Source: Kiritimatiellota bacterium (GTDB lineage: Bacteria; Verrucomicrobiota; Kiritimatiellia; JAAZAB01). Taken from it: a DNA stretch of 64,000 bases. The notes under the pieces were generated by a model. That model was given only the letters and a program-made list of their open reading frames with translations, ran no database searches and was not told the DNA's origin. Of the stretch, positions 18,121 to 26,526 are shown in pieces. Both the position numbers and the translations under genes were made by a program. The stretch lies in the NCBI GenBank assembly GCA_026398415.1, contig JAPLSY010000074.1:1-64000 (forward strand). The letters are read 5' to 3'. Position 1 is the first letter of the stretch. The number at the start of each line of letters is the position of its first letter.

Positions 18121-18160
18121 GTCGTCCCGCCTTCGCTCAGTCGTCTGCCGTCCGTCCTTC
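18121..18160. repeat. Heptamer repeat at the break in the split gene
   Basis: The 50-base gap between the two YfhO-like halves is made up almost wholly of repeat: GTCTGCC and GTCCGTC heptamers (18143-18156) plus CCGCCTTCGCTCAG. The two halves are in different frames across it. Confidence 0.75.
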
Positions 18161-18162
18161 AC

Positions 18163-19554
18163 TTACCTCTTTCCCCTTAACGTTTTCCTCAGCATTTCAT
18201 CCAAGCCATACGCCGCCAAAATCCCCAGCGCCAACTGGAACACTTGCAGGAACTTGTTCGGGTTACGAATGGAATTGACCAGCGGCAACTTGTAAAACAA
18301 CGCATACAGGGGGAAGAACTTCCCAAACGCCAGCAACAACGTAATCCCCGCTACACATCCCCAGAAAATGATTTCCGCTCTTCGCTCAGAATCCTCCGTC
18401 GTCCATCCCCTGCTCCACGTACTTCCTCCGCTTTCCGTCAATTCTGCATTCTGCATTCTGCATTCTGCATTTGCCTTCCCGCCCATCACCACCGCCAGAA
18501 TGGAAAACAACGCCAACAGGATCGGAATAATCCCCAGGTACATATTTTCCAACTTGAAATTCATAAAACCTTGCCGGGTCTGTTCCCACCCCGCCGAGCG
18601 TCCCATCCGCCCCCAATAAGGCCCAGCCGGCTCCCCGCTCCGCCAACCCATATAACCGGGGGCAATGAAATCAATGCATTCATCCGGCGGCCAGCTCCAC
18701 TGGGTGACATATGCCCACTTTTCCTGGGGCGACTCCGTCTGCATACTGACCGCGCCTTTGACATAGGATGTATAACCGCCCAACATCGTCGAGGCGGCAA
18801 GCAGTAGCCCCACCCCGCCCATCAAGATGAGCGCGACAACCGATTTTGCCCAAGGCCTACTCCGCCGTAGCAAAGCTCTTGGCTGCGAAGGCTGGATCCC
18901 ATTAGCCAGTCCTTGCCGGATCGCCAGGAACAAGGCGTAAGCACCCAGAATAATGCCAAAAAACAGGGCGACATCCAGTTGTTCGAGGAACATGAACCCA
19001 ATGGCACCGCCGGCCAGAATGCTCCAGAGCAGACTCGGCCGCTGGGACAATGCGCGTGAGATGCAATATAATGACACGCTGGCCATCAGCAATACCCCAT
19101 ATTTTCCAAGATGCCCCGGATAGGTTAATGTCAAATTACTGCCCAACCAGAAGGCGGTTAAAAAACCAACCATAATCGCGGCAAATCCAACCTTCCGTTC
19201 GCGTAAAAATAAAAGCAGAAACCATGAGGCCAGCGCCAAATCAAAGGCATGCACCCAATTGATATAAAGCACAATGGGCGTCAGCCAGATCAGAAGCGCA
19301 TTCCATGTAACTGGCATAACACCACCCGAACCAAGCAAAACCGAATCGAACAAACTGCCCATGAATACGCCCGGCAGAACGTCCTTGCTCAGCTTTATCT
19401 GGCCAATATTGTCATCCGTGGAAAACAGGCAATAGCCGGGGATCAGCAATTGCCGGAACATGATGAGGGCAAAAATGATGATCCCCAAGATGATCAGCCA
19501 TCGTGTCCGGGACGCAGAGGATTCGCTGATTGGATTATTCGTTGATTCGTTCAT
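18163..19554 (-). CDS. YfhO-like membrane protein, N-terminal part of a split gene
   Basis: A 463-residue protein with ten or so membrane segments. The first periplasmic loop holds FSTDDNIGQIKLS, with paired Asp residues at the usual GT-C catalytic position. The motif SIRNPNKFLQVFQLALGILAAYGLD near the end is characteristic of YfhO-type proteins and normally sits mid-protein. Two stretches look repeat-derived: GIQPSQPRALLRRSR (about 220-234) and ANAECRMQNAEL...WTTEDSERRAE (about 365-398). Both interrupt membrane regions without breaking the frame. The C-terminal continuation is the next gene downstream. Confidence 0.7.
   Translation of the reverse strand: MNESTNNPISESSASRTRWLIILGIIIFALIMFRQLLIPGYCLFSTDDNIGQIKLSKDVLPGVFMGSLFDSVLLGSGGVMPVTWNALLIWLTPIVLYINWVHAFDLALASWFLLLFLRERKVGFAAIMVGFLTAFWLGSNLTLTYPGHLGKYGVLLMASVSLYCISRALSQRPSLLWSILAGGAIGFMFLEQLDVALFFGIILGAYALFLAIRQGLANGIQPSQPRALLRRSRPWAKSVVALILMGGVGLLLAASTMLGGYTSYVKGAVSMQTESPQEKWAYVTQWSWPPDECIDFIAPGYMGWRSGEPAGPYWGRMGRSAGWEQTRQGFMNFKLENMYLGIIPILLALFSILAVVMGGKANAECRMQNAELTESGGSTWSRGWTTEDSERRAEIIFWGCVAGITLLLAFGKFFPLYALFYKLPLVNSIRNPNKFLQVFQLALGILAAYGLDEMLRKTLRGKR
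18394..18475. repeat. In-frame heptamer arrays inside a membrane protein gene
   Basis: CTCCGTC and GTCCATC (18394-18407) and four ATTCTGC units plus ATTTGCC (18441-18475) lie inside the YfhO-like gene. They encode on the minus strand the odd NAECRMQNAEL segment and the GWTTEDSERR segment. GTCGTCCATCC is shared exactly with the array at 58938-58958. Confidence 0.8.
18860..18899. repeat. In-frame GTAGC-type palindromic repeat in a coding region
   Basis: CTCCGCCGTAGC (18860-18871) and TGCGAAGGCTGG (18884-18895) are the arms of the palindrome seen between genes at 26164-26191. Here they lie inside the YfhO-like gene and encode a basic SQPRALLRRSR stretch between membrane helices. Confidence 0.65.
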
Positions 19555-19561
19555 TTGTTCA

Positions 19562-20854
19562 CTATAGTCCGTCGTCCGTCATCCGCCGTTGTCTGTCATC
19601 TGTCGTCTGTCGTCCGTCCTCTGGCGTCCGTCTTCCGCGCTCCAGCACCGATGCGAACAACTGCCGGTAACGACGTCCTACATTGGGCATGCTGAACTCA
19701 TCGTCCATTGCCCGGCAATGCCTCTCAATCTCAATAAACCATGCATCGGGCTTAACGGAGAATTCTTCCAACGCTCGTCTCAAGTCGGCCACATCCTCGG
19801 TCTTGAAAAGCAATCCCAAACGGTATTCCCGCGTATAACGTCCTATTTCAAACTGGTCGCAGGCAATCACCGCCTTGCCAAAGGCAATGGCATCCAGCAC
19901 CATACCGCTGATCATCATGAACCCGTACCTATAGGGCACAATTACGGCGTCACACGCCGAAAAATACAGGCACCGCTCCTCCTCGGTCACAAAACGGGAG
20001 ACCAAATGCAGGTGCTGCTCCCATTCCGTTCCATGGAAGCGATCGCATCCCCAATCTGGTTGATTTTGCCCCCCTACTTTGCCGACAACGCAGACATCGA
20101 AAAGCGGCCGCATTCCTTCCATTGCCTGAAAAAGCAAATCCGATCCCTTGCTGTGCGTAGCCAATCCGAACAATAGCAAGATACGACGTTCGCCAGACAA
20201 TTTAAGACAGTGGCGCGCTTCTTTCTTGGACAAAATTTTATCAGGCCGTTGAAAAAAATCGTGGATCACATGGACACGATCCATCCGATACCGGAAAAGA
20301 TATTTTCGCGCCGGCTCGCCCTCGCAAACCAAGTCCATTCCCAGGGGGAGCAAATGCGCAGTACATAGATTCAGTAAACCGCGAATGTGGGTCGTCAACC
20401 GAATGTTCCGCCACACTGTAGTTTTGAAGCGATAATAAACCGTCGGGATACACCCCACTATCGGCGTGCCGCGCCCAAATAAAATCGCCAGCAACCTTTC
20501 CGGGATCAACAACCAGGGCTCAACATCGGAAATAAAGATCAGGTCAATTCCGCGCTGTTTGGCATAGCGGAAGGCAAACCAGTGGACCCACCAAATTTCA
20601 ACGATAAATAGCCATACAAGACCACATTTTTCCCGCCATGCCTGGATCCGGGCTTTTTTTCGCGGCGTCCAGTCGCGCTGGATACTGATATAACGCACCC
20701 GGGGATGATTGTCCGGTATACCCTCGAGGGTCTCGGGAAACCCCAGAATGGTCACATCCATCCCGGCATCGGCAAAAGTAAGGGATTTAACAACCGCTTG
20801 CCGGGCAAAATGGCCTTCATACGCGAGCAATGGACTGCAGAATAAGATCTTCAT
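19562..20854 (-). CDS. Glycosyltransferase family 4-like protein
   Basis: The 430-residue GT-B enzyme shows N-terminal Rossmann features (MKILFCSPLLAYEGHFARQ). In the donor domain the glycine-rich loop LLFGLATHSKGSDLL (about 235-249) and the region CDAVIVPYRYGFMMISGMVLDAIAFGKAVIACD (E-x7-E replaced by a related pattern) mark a retaining GT4-like sugar transferase. Its last roughly 27 residues (RRTPEDGRQTTDDRQRRMTDDGL) are encoded entirely by the heptamer array and so are not family sequence. The stop is seven bases ahead of the YfhO-like start. The donor sugar is unknown. Confidence 0.78.
   Translation of the reverse strand: MKILFCSPLLAYEGHFARQAVVKSLTFADAGMDVTILGFPETLEGIPDNHPRVRYISIQRDWTPRKKARIQAWREKCGLVWLFIVEIWWVHWFAFRYAKQRGIDLIFISDVEPWLLIPERLLAILFGRGTPIVGCIPTVYYRFKTTVWRNIRLTTHIRGLLNLCTAHLLPLGMDLVCEGEPARKYLFRYRMDRVHVIHDFFQRPDKILSKKEARHCLKLSGERRILLLFGLATHSKGSDLLFQAMEGMRPLFDVCVVGKVGGQNQPDWGCDRFHGTEWEQHLHLVSRFVTEEERCLYFSACDAVIVPYRYGFMMISGMVLDAIAFGKAVIACDQFEIGRYTREYRLGLLFKTEDVADLRRALEEFSVKPDAWFIEIERHCRAMDDEFSMPNVGRRYRQLFASVLERGRRTPEDGRQTTDDRQRRMTDDGL
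19567..19646. repeat. Longest heptamer array, forms a protein C-terminus
   Basis: About eleven units are readable: GTCCGTC twice, ATCCGCC, a 3-base break, then GTCTGTC, ATCTGTC, GTCTGTC, GTCCGTC, CTCTGGC, GTCCGTC, TTCCGCG, CTCCAGC. On the minus strand it codes the tail and stop of the GT4 gene. Confidence 0.85.
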
Positions 20855-20937
20855 CGCGTTATTTCATTGCCTCAGATGAGAAATATGCACCAACGAATCA
20901 ACCTGTCGCTGAATTGCAGGCATGATTTCACAATACT

Positions 20938-22404
20938 TTATTTTTCCTCACGCTTTGTTTTTATGGTTCTTAATTGTTTGTTGGTTATATAGTCCGCATT
21001 ATTGGTCATAATGCTTTTTATTAAACGATAAAATGTAAGCAGCAAGCCGATTATGCCCGATTTTTTAAGGACCGGCACCCATCTCCACGGCGCTATATAG
21101 ATGCTGGCAAAGGCGCTGTTTTGTAATTTAACCAGGTCGCTTGGCGACAAATCGCCAACGGACATAGTGGCCACATTATAACGTCGAAATTTTGAAAAGT
21201 CGTCTACTTCCAACTTTAAATCGTAATCCCCCCTTTTGGCCATCTCGTAAAGCTCAGTTCCCGGGTATGGGACGGCAATGCTTATATTGGCCTGCTTGAT
21301 TTCCCGGGAATGTCTCAGAAATGACAACGTACTTCTTATCGTCTCCCTGGTTTCTCCAGGCAAGCCAATCATGCATGAATTCAACGTTTCAATTCCATAT
21401 TTATTTGATAATTTGTTCGCCTGGATATAGCTTTCCAGCGGAACTTCCTTGCGCATAATTCTTCGAATATTATCATCCACCGATTCAAGGCCGAACGACA
21501 ATCGGATTAAACCTGCAGCAGCCAGTTTGGAAACAAGCTCCTCGTCAACAAGATTGGCCCGGGTGCTGCCTTCAAAGGTGATCTTGATTTTTCCGTTTAT
21601 AAGCAACTCGCATATTTCCAGGATATTCTGCCGGTTGAGCGTCAAGGTGTCGTCTAAAAAAATGAAATGGCGGATGTTAAATTCATTAACAACAGACTTG
21701 ATCTCATCTACGACTAACCCGGGGGATCGTGATTTTGTTTTCTTTCCAAACACTTTTGTACTGCAAAATATGCATTTATAAGGACACCCCCGGGTGGTCA
21801 TAATCGTGGTAAAGTTTTTTGTCCCATGTAATGTCCCGATTTTATATTTATTGTTTTTCAGCAGATGTCTTGCCGGCAGAGGGATGGCGTCAACATTATC
21901 AATTAAGTCCGGTTCGCCGGTAAAGATGATCTCACCCTTCTTTCTGAATAGAATGCCCTTGACGTCACTGACATCCCGTCCGTTTGCATATCGTTCCAGG
22001 AATAATGGCCAGGATTTGTCGGCCTCGCCGACAAATCCATAATCAAAACAGCGGTCAAAAGCTGCTTCTTTCAATACGGTTATATGCGGGCCGCCAATTA
22101 TTATTGGGATTCCATTCAGCCTGTGCTTAAGTTCTTTTGCCAGCGCAAGGGCAACATGATGAAAAGGGGTTGTTGATGTTATGCCGATAATGTCCGGTTT
22201 GAAATTTCCGGTTTCATCCAACAGATGGCCCGGCGACATGTCCTCACATTGGGCGTCAATAATCCTTACTGCATGACCCGCATTTTCTGCCATTGCCGCC
22301 AAATACGCCAAATTCAAAGGAGGCCACGTTGCGCCTTTTTTTGCAAAATGCGCAATAATGCTGTAGCCGGTGGTCCATTTAGGGTATAGCAAACAGATTC
22401 TCAT
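20938..22404 (-). CDS. B12-binding-type radical SAM protein
   Basis: The 488-residue protein has an N-terminal cobalamin-binding-like Rossmann domain (residues 1-150, PPLNLAYLAAMAENAGH; DIIGITSTTPFHH; IIIGGPH). A radical SAM core carries CPYKCIFC (CxxxCxxC, about residue 207), followed by LSFGLESVDDNIRRIM and GLPGETRETI. Relatives act in lipid, hopanoid or sugar methylation and rearrangement. In polysaccharide regions their substrate is usually unknown. The DNA here is visibly richer in A/T than the flanking glycosyltransferase and transketolase genes, suggesting separate acquisition. It diverges from the transketolase pair. Confidence 0.85.
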   Translation of the reverse strand: MRICLLYPKWTTGYSIIAHFAKKGATWPPLNLAYLAAMAENAGHAVRIIDAQCEDMSPGHLLDETGNFKPDIIGITSTTPFHHVALALAKELKHRLNGIPIIIGGPHITVLKEAAFDRCFDYGFVGEADKSWPLFLERYANGRDVSDVKGILFRKKGEIIFTGEPDLIDNVDAIPLPARHLLKNNKYKIGTLHGTKNFTTIMTTRGCPYKCIFCSTKVFGKKTKSRSPGLVVDEIKSVVNEFNIRHFIFLDDTLTLNRQNILEICELLINGKIKITFEGSTRANLVDEELVSKLAAAGLIRLSFGLESVDDNIRRIMRKEVPLESYIQANKLSNKYGIETLNSCMIGLPGETRETIRSTLSFLRHSREIKQANISIAVPYPGTELYEMAKRGDYDLKLEVDDFSKFRRYNVATMSVGDLSPSDLVKLQNSAFASIYIAPWRWVPVLKKSGIIGLLLTFYRLIKSIMTNNADYITNKQLRTIKTKREEK

Positions 22405-22636
22405 TTTGTATTATCCGTTTCTATCAGGACGCATATATAAAAAATTTGAAGCGCTGACTTGAATATTCATCAACATCCTTGGGATTCATGACGGCTGCGA
22501 GTCAAATATATGCCATGGATAGACCGGGGAAGTCATGACAAATTCAGCCCGGCTTTGCAATGCTTTGCACTATAGGTATCCTCCGATCAAATAGCAACCC
22601 GTTTATGGCATTGGAAATAATTTGTATTGGATGTCA

Positions 22637-22664
22637 TTGACTTTGTCCTGTAAATGAGTATTTT
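22637..22664 (+). promoter_or_regulatory. Possible promoter of the split transketolase
   Basis: TTGACT (22637-22642) is spaced 16 bases from TATTTT (22659-22664), about 50 bases before the transketolase start. It lies in the 310-base divergent gap 22405-22714, where I otherwise see only A/T-rich sequence. Confidence 0.4.
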
Positions 22665-22714
22665 ATTCGTACATCAAATTTGAACAAGTAAGAATACCAA
22701 CAACAGGTGAAGGC

Positions 22715-23536
22715 ATGATGACAATACCAGCACTGAAAGAAAAGGCGCGATGGGTCCGCCAGCAAATCCTCGAAATGGCCTTGCATGCAAAAAGCGGCCA
22801 CGTAACGTCGTCGTTTTCCTGTACGGAAATTCTGGTGGCTTTATATCACGGAGGCGTTTTGCGCGTGGACCCGAAGAACCCCGACTGGCCGGAACGCGAT
22901 ATTTTTCTGATGAGCAAAGGGCAATCCGGCATCGGCCTTTATCCCATCTTGGCGGACTTGGGATTTTTCCCGTTGGATGACTTGAATAATTTTGCGGGCA
23001 AAGGCAGCCATATCAGCGTGCATATCGGCAAGGACATTCCGGGTTCAGAGATTGTTTCCGGTTCGTTGGGCCATGGTTTGGGAATTGCCTGTGGGTGGGC
23101 CCTTGCAGACCGCATGGATTTTACGAATCGTCTGATCGTTACCTTGCTGGGGGATGCCGAGTGTTACGAGGGTTCTGTTTGGGAGGCGGCCATGTTTGCG
23201 GGGCATCATCGGCTGAATAATATGGTGGCCATCATCGATCGCAATGAAATGGGCGTGCTGGATTTCACCGAATGCTCCTTGAAACTGAATCCGCTTGATG
23301 AGAAGTTCCGGGCCTTCGGATGGGACGTCAAGACGATCGACGGTCACTCGTTCGAAGCGATTTTCAGCGCGTTACATGATGTGCGTTCCCGCCGCACGGA
23401 AAAACCGCTCATGATCATTGCCAACACCGTGAAGGGCAAGGGCGTGTCCTTCATGGAAAATGTCAGGTTCTGGCATTATCGAGTGCCGGAGGGCGATCTG
23501 ATCGAGGCGGCTCGCAAGGAATTAGCGCAAGGATAA
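22715..23536 (+). CDS. Transketolase N-terminal subunit
   Basis: The 273-residue ThDP-binding half of a split transketolase holds the early His of HAKSGHVTSSFSCTEIL (about 28), the GSLGHGLGIACGWA segment, and the GDAECYEGSVWEAAMFAGHHRLNN ThDP motif (GDG replaced by GDA). NTVKGKGVSFME is near the end. With the next gene it forms a two-subunit enzyme moving two-carbon ketol units. Located among polysaccharide genes rather than pentose-phosphate genes, it may make a branched or unusual sugar precursor, as related split enzymes do. That is inference. Confidence 0.88.
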   Translation: MMTIPALKEKARWVRQQILEMALHAKSGHVTSSFSCTEILVALYHGGVLRVDPKNPDWPERDIFLMSKGQSGIGLYPILADLGFFPLDDLNNFAGKGSHISVHIGKDIPGSEIVSGSLGHGLGIACGWALADRMDFTNRLIVTLLGDAECYEGSVWEAAMFAGHHRLNNMVAIIDRNEMGVLDFTECSLKLNPLDEKFRAFGWDVKTIDGHSFEAIFSALHDVRSRRTEKPLMIIANTVKGKGVSFMENVRFWHYRVPEGDLIEAARKELAQG

Positions 23537-23549
23537 GGGAAATACAACC

Positions 23550-24503
23550 ATGGCCAAACTTACGTTTAAACGCGGCGCGCGGGATTCGTTTTTCGAAGCT
23601 CTTTTTACGATCGCAAAAAACGACCGCCAGGTGGTAATCGTTAGCGCCGATTGCGGCGCACCCAGCCTGGACCAATTTCGCACGCATCTTTCCAACCAGT
23701 ATGTCAGCGTCGGGATTGCCGAACAGAATATGGTGGCCGTCGCGGCCGGCATGGCGTTGGCGGGCAAGATCCCCTATGTGTATGCCATCGCGCCGTTTGC
23801 CACCTTGCGATGTTATGAAATGATTAAAGTCGATGTATGCGCCATGCACTTACCGATCACCGTCCTGGGCGTTGGCGCCGGACTTTCCTATGACATCATG
23901 GGTCCGACGCATCACACCACCGAGGATATCAGCATCATGCGGGCCTTGCCCGATATGACGATCTACACGCCCTCCGACAGCACCATGGCCGCAGCGCTGG
24001 CTGATCTTACCTATAAAGCGCGGCGACCACAATACGTGCGTTTTGACCGGGAAGTTTTCCTTTCCATTTATACGGAAACGGGTGATTTTACCGCCGGACT
24101 TGCCCATCTCCGGGAAGGTAAAAACACCTGTATCGTGGCTACCGGCATTATGGTGCATTCGGCGCTCCGTGTGGCCGACATGTTGAAAAAGTCGGGGATT
24201 GAAATGGGGGTCATTGATTTATACCGTGCCGCACCCATTAATCAGGATCTATTGGCAAAGACGGTTGCGAAATATAACACCATCATTACCCTGGAAGAGC
24301 ATTTTCTGGTAGGGGGGATTGGCGATGCGGTCCGTTCCACCATGGCCGATGCCGGCGTCACCAAACGGCTGGTGCATCTTGGCTTGCCGCACAAGTATCT
24401 GTTTGAATACGGTGGGCGCCGCAACATCCATGAGCTGACCGGACTGGATGACGAAAGCCTCGCAAAGAAAATGGCAAAAATTGCAAAGGAAAAAGTAAAA
24501 TAA
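23550..24503 (+). CDS. Transketolase C-terminal subunit
   Basis: The 317-residue partner carries the pyrimidine-binding region with the activating Glu in GIAEQNMVAVAAGMA (about 57). It also has the GPTHHTTEDISIMRALP motif of transketolases and 1-deoxyxylulose synthases, and a C-terminal ferredoxin-like domain (LEEHFLVGGIGDAV). It begins 13 bases after the N-subunit's stop and must act with it at the dimer interface. The next gene starts within 10 bases of its stop, so a three-gene unit is likely. Confidence 0.88.
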   Translation: MAKLTFKRGARDSFFEALFTIAKNDRQVVIVSADCGAPSLDQFRTHLSNQYVSVGIAEQNMVAVAAGMALAGKIPYVYAIAPFATLRCYEMIKVDVCAMHLPITVLGVGAGLSYDIMGPTHHTTEDISIMRALPDMTIYTPSDSTMAAALADLTYKARRPQYVRFDREVFLSIYTETGDFTAGLAHLREGKNTCIVATGIMVHSALRVADMLKKSGIEMGVIDLYRAAPINQDLLAKTVAKYNTIITLEEHFLVGGIGDAVRSTMADAGVTKRLVHLGLPHKYLFEYGGRRNIHELTGLDDESLAKKMAKIAKEKVK

Positions 24504-24512
24504 AATGACCGG

Positions 24513-26015
24513 ATGAAAAGACCGCCGGGAAGCATCGGATCTTCAACCATGGCAGCCACAGACCTTCTTATCGTTCGCCCGGGAAATCAAAAAAGCCTCT
24601 ATGGCGATCTCAGCGCCCGGAAATTGACCGGCATCGAACCACCACTTTGGGCGGCCATGTTGGCTGCCTATATCCGGCATCATGGTTTTCGCGTCGAAAT
24701 TTTGGATGCGGAAGTCATGCATTGGTCCCATGCCGAGACCGCCGAAAAAATCAAGGCCATCAACCCCCGCCTGGTTCAGGTAGCTGTTTCCGGCACCAAT
24801 CCTTCGGCTTCGACCTGGAACATGACGGGGGCCGGCATTCTGATCCGGCACCTCAAGACCGTGGCTCCCGAACTTACAACTGTGCTTTCGGGCCTTCACC
24901 CCAGCGCCTTGCCGGAACGCACGCTGAACGATGAAGCCGTGGACTATATCTGCCAGGGAGAAGGATTTCATACCATCCAGGGCTTATTGCAGACGGCACA
25001 GACCGATGCTTCGGCTCTTGCGAAGGTACCCGGGTTATGGTACCGGCAGGATGGTCATGTCGTCTCCACGCCGCGTGCTCCGCTAATTAAAAATCTGGAT
25101 GACCTGCCGATGCCGGCCTGGGATTTACTGCCGATGGAAGACTATCGGGCCCACAACTGGCATTGCCTGGGTGGCAAGTACGATCGCCAGCCCTATGGCA
25201 TTATTTATACCAGCCTGGGATGCCCCTTTAACTGCAGTTTCTGTTGCATCAATTCGTTTTTCGGCAAGAATATGATCCGGTTCCGTTCGCCGGAAAAAGT
25301 GGTCGAAGAAATCCAGTTCCTGGTATCCAGTTATGGCATTAAGAACATCCGGATCATTGATGAAATGTTCGTCCTGCGACCGTCCCACGTCATGAAACTG
25401 TGTGATTTGATTATCAGCCGGGGCTTCGATCTCAACATGTGGGTTTATGCCCGCGTGGATACCGTCACCCCCGATATGCTGAAGAAGATGAAGCAAGCTG
25501 GGATTAACTGGATATGTTACGGATTCGAGTCGGCCAACCAGGATGTTTTGGACGGTGTGCGCAAGGGATATGAAAAAACGGATGTTTATGAAGCTGTGCG
25601 TATGACCCGCGCGGCCGGTATTCATATCCTGGCCAATTACATGTTTGGCCTTCCGGATGATGATCATAAAACCATGCAAGAGACGCTGGATCAGGCCAAG
25701 GAGCTCAATTGTGAATTCGCCAATTTTTACTGCTGTATGGCCTACCCCGGCTCCAAGCTTTATGACGAGGCCGTAGCCCGGGGTGTTCGGTTGCCGGATT
25801 CATGGGACGGCTATTCCCAGTTAAGTTATGAAACCTTGCCGTTGCCGACAAAGCATTTGGCCCCCGCGGAAGTTCTGCGTTTCCGGGATCATGCATTTAA
25901 GGAGTATTTTTCAAACCCGGCCTATCTGGCCATGATTGAAAAAACGTTCGGTTCTCAAGCGCTGAACGAGATCAGGAACATGCTGGAAGGCGAAATCAAG
26001 CGCAAGCACGCCTGA
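24513..26015 (+). CDS. B12-binding-type radical SAM protein
   Basis: A 500-residue protein with a cobalamin-binding-like N-terminus (IEPPLWAAMLAAYIRHHGFRV; VQVAVSGTNPSAS). The radical SAM cluster CPFNCSFC is at about residue 244, followed by YGFESANQDVLDGVRKGY and LPDDDHKTMQ. A second start, ATG 24549, removes MKRPPGSIGSST and places the protein at the usual beginning; I cannot decide between them. It directly follows the split transketolase, so it may modify the sugar made there. The 500 bases after it are repeat-rich and without genes. Confidence 0.82.
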   Translation: MKRPPGSIGSSTMAATDLLIVRPGNQKSLYGDLSARKLTGIEPPLWAAMLAAYIRHHGFRVEILDAEVMHWSHAETAEKIKAINPRLVQVAVSGTNPSASTWNMTGAGILIRHLKTVAPELTTVLSGLHPSALPERTLNDEAVDYICQGEGFHTIQGLLQTAQTDASALAKVPGLWYRQDGHVVSTPRAPLIKNLDDLPMPAWDLLPMEDYRAHNWHCLGGKYDRQPYGIIYTSLGCPFNCSFCCINSFFGKNMIRFRSPEKVVEEIQFLVSSYGIKNIRIIDEMFVLRPSHVMKLCDLIISRGFDLNMWVYARVDTVTPDMLKKMKQAGINWICYGFESANQDVLDGVRKGYEKTDVYEAVRMTRAAGIHILANYMFGLPDDDHKTMQETLDQAKELNCEFANFYCCMAYPGSKLYDEAVARGVRLPDSWDGYSQLSYETLPLPTKHLAPAEVLRFRDHAFKEYFSNPAYLAMIEKTFGSQALNEIRNMLEGEIKRKHA

Positions 26016-26199
26016 AGTCTCGCTGCATCCATACCAGATGCACGCGAAACACTTCTTATTAGCCAAAAACAAAACCGTTGATTTCCACGTTAGCGATATA
26101 TCGGGCGTAGCGCGGCGCGACTCGCCTCGGCGAAGTGCTCCGGCGGAGCCGGGAGCCCGACCTGTCCGCCGTAGCTTCTTAGCGAAGGCGGATGTCACC

Positions 26200-26453
26200 G
26201 TGTGGCGAATTTGGTTTCCGTCCGGCCTTGGCCGGACGGATTCGCAAAAGCAAGGCAAGCTTGGGCTGTCCCGCTGAAGGCGGGATAAAGATGTGGGCTT
26301 GCCCCGCTTCCGGCGGGGTGCGCCGCGTGAAGCATTGGACTTAATTCCATGCGAGCACGGCAAACCCCCAGGCGGCCCAAGTTTACCCGCCTAAGGCGGC
26401 GCCATAGGCGACCAGGGATCGCTGCCGCCTTTTGCGAACCGAATTCGCCACAC
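26200..26453. mobile_element. MITE-like element with 17-base terminal inverted repeats
   Basis: GTGTGGCGAATTTGGTT at 26200-26216 is the reverse complement of AACCGAATTCGCCACAC at 26437-26453 apart from one base. The 254 bases between the ends carry no gene but several palindromes. I see no clear target-site duplication, so the mobile nature is a suggestion. Confidence 0.45.
26381..26417. repeat. 37-base repeat, second copy inside the histidine kinase gene
   Basis: The sequence from GTTTACCCGCC to GGCGACCAGGG is 36/37 identical to the reverse complement of 63004-63040. A partial 19-base copy lies at 54700-54718. Confidence 0.85.
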
Positions 26454-26526
26454 TGCCGTGAAAGAACATATTGGGTTGCGGGCCTAGCCCGCGTTGGCAA
26501 GCGGAGACAATCCAAGGCATAAGCGA

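Larger units (their letters stand above)
26016..26526. repeat. Gene-free block of stacked palindromic repeats
   Basis: At least six palindromes are packed here. These are 26126-26154 (CTCGGCGAAG..GAGCCGGGAG), 26164-26191 (CCGCCGTAGC/GCGAAGGCGG) and 26217-26240 (TCCGTCCGGCC-TT-GGCCGGACGGA, perfect). The others are 26269-26285 (TCCCGC/GCGGGA), about 26303-26319 (CCCCGC/GGCGGGG) and 26478-26492 (GCGGGC-CTA-GCCCGC). No open reading frame here has coding character. Copies of two of them occur inside genes at 60981 and 63004. Confidence 0.8.

Noticed and set aside
26016..26526. Possible CRISPR array in the repeat-dense gap
   Set aside because: The repeats are palindromes of different sequence with irregular spacing; there are no uniform repeat-spacer units and no cas genes.
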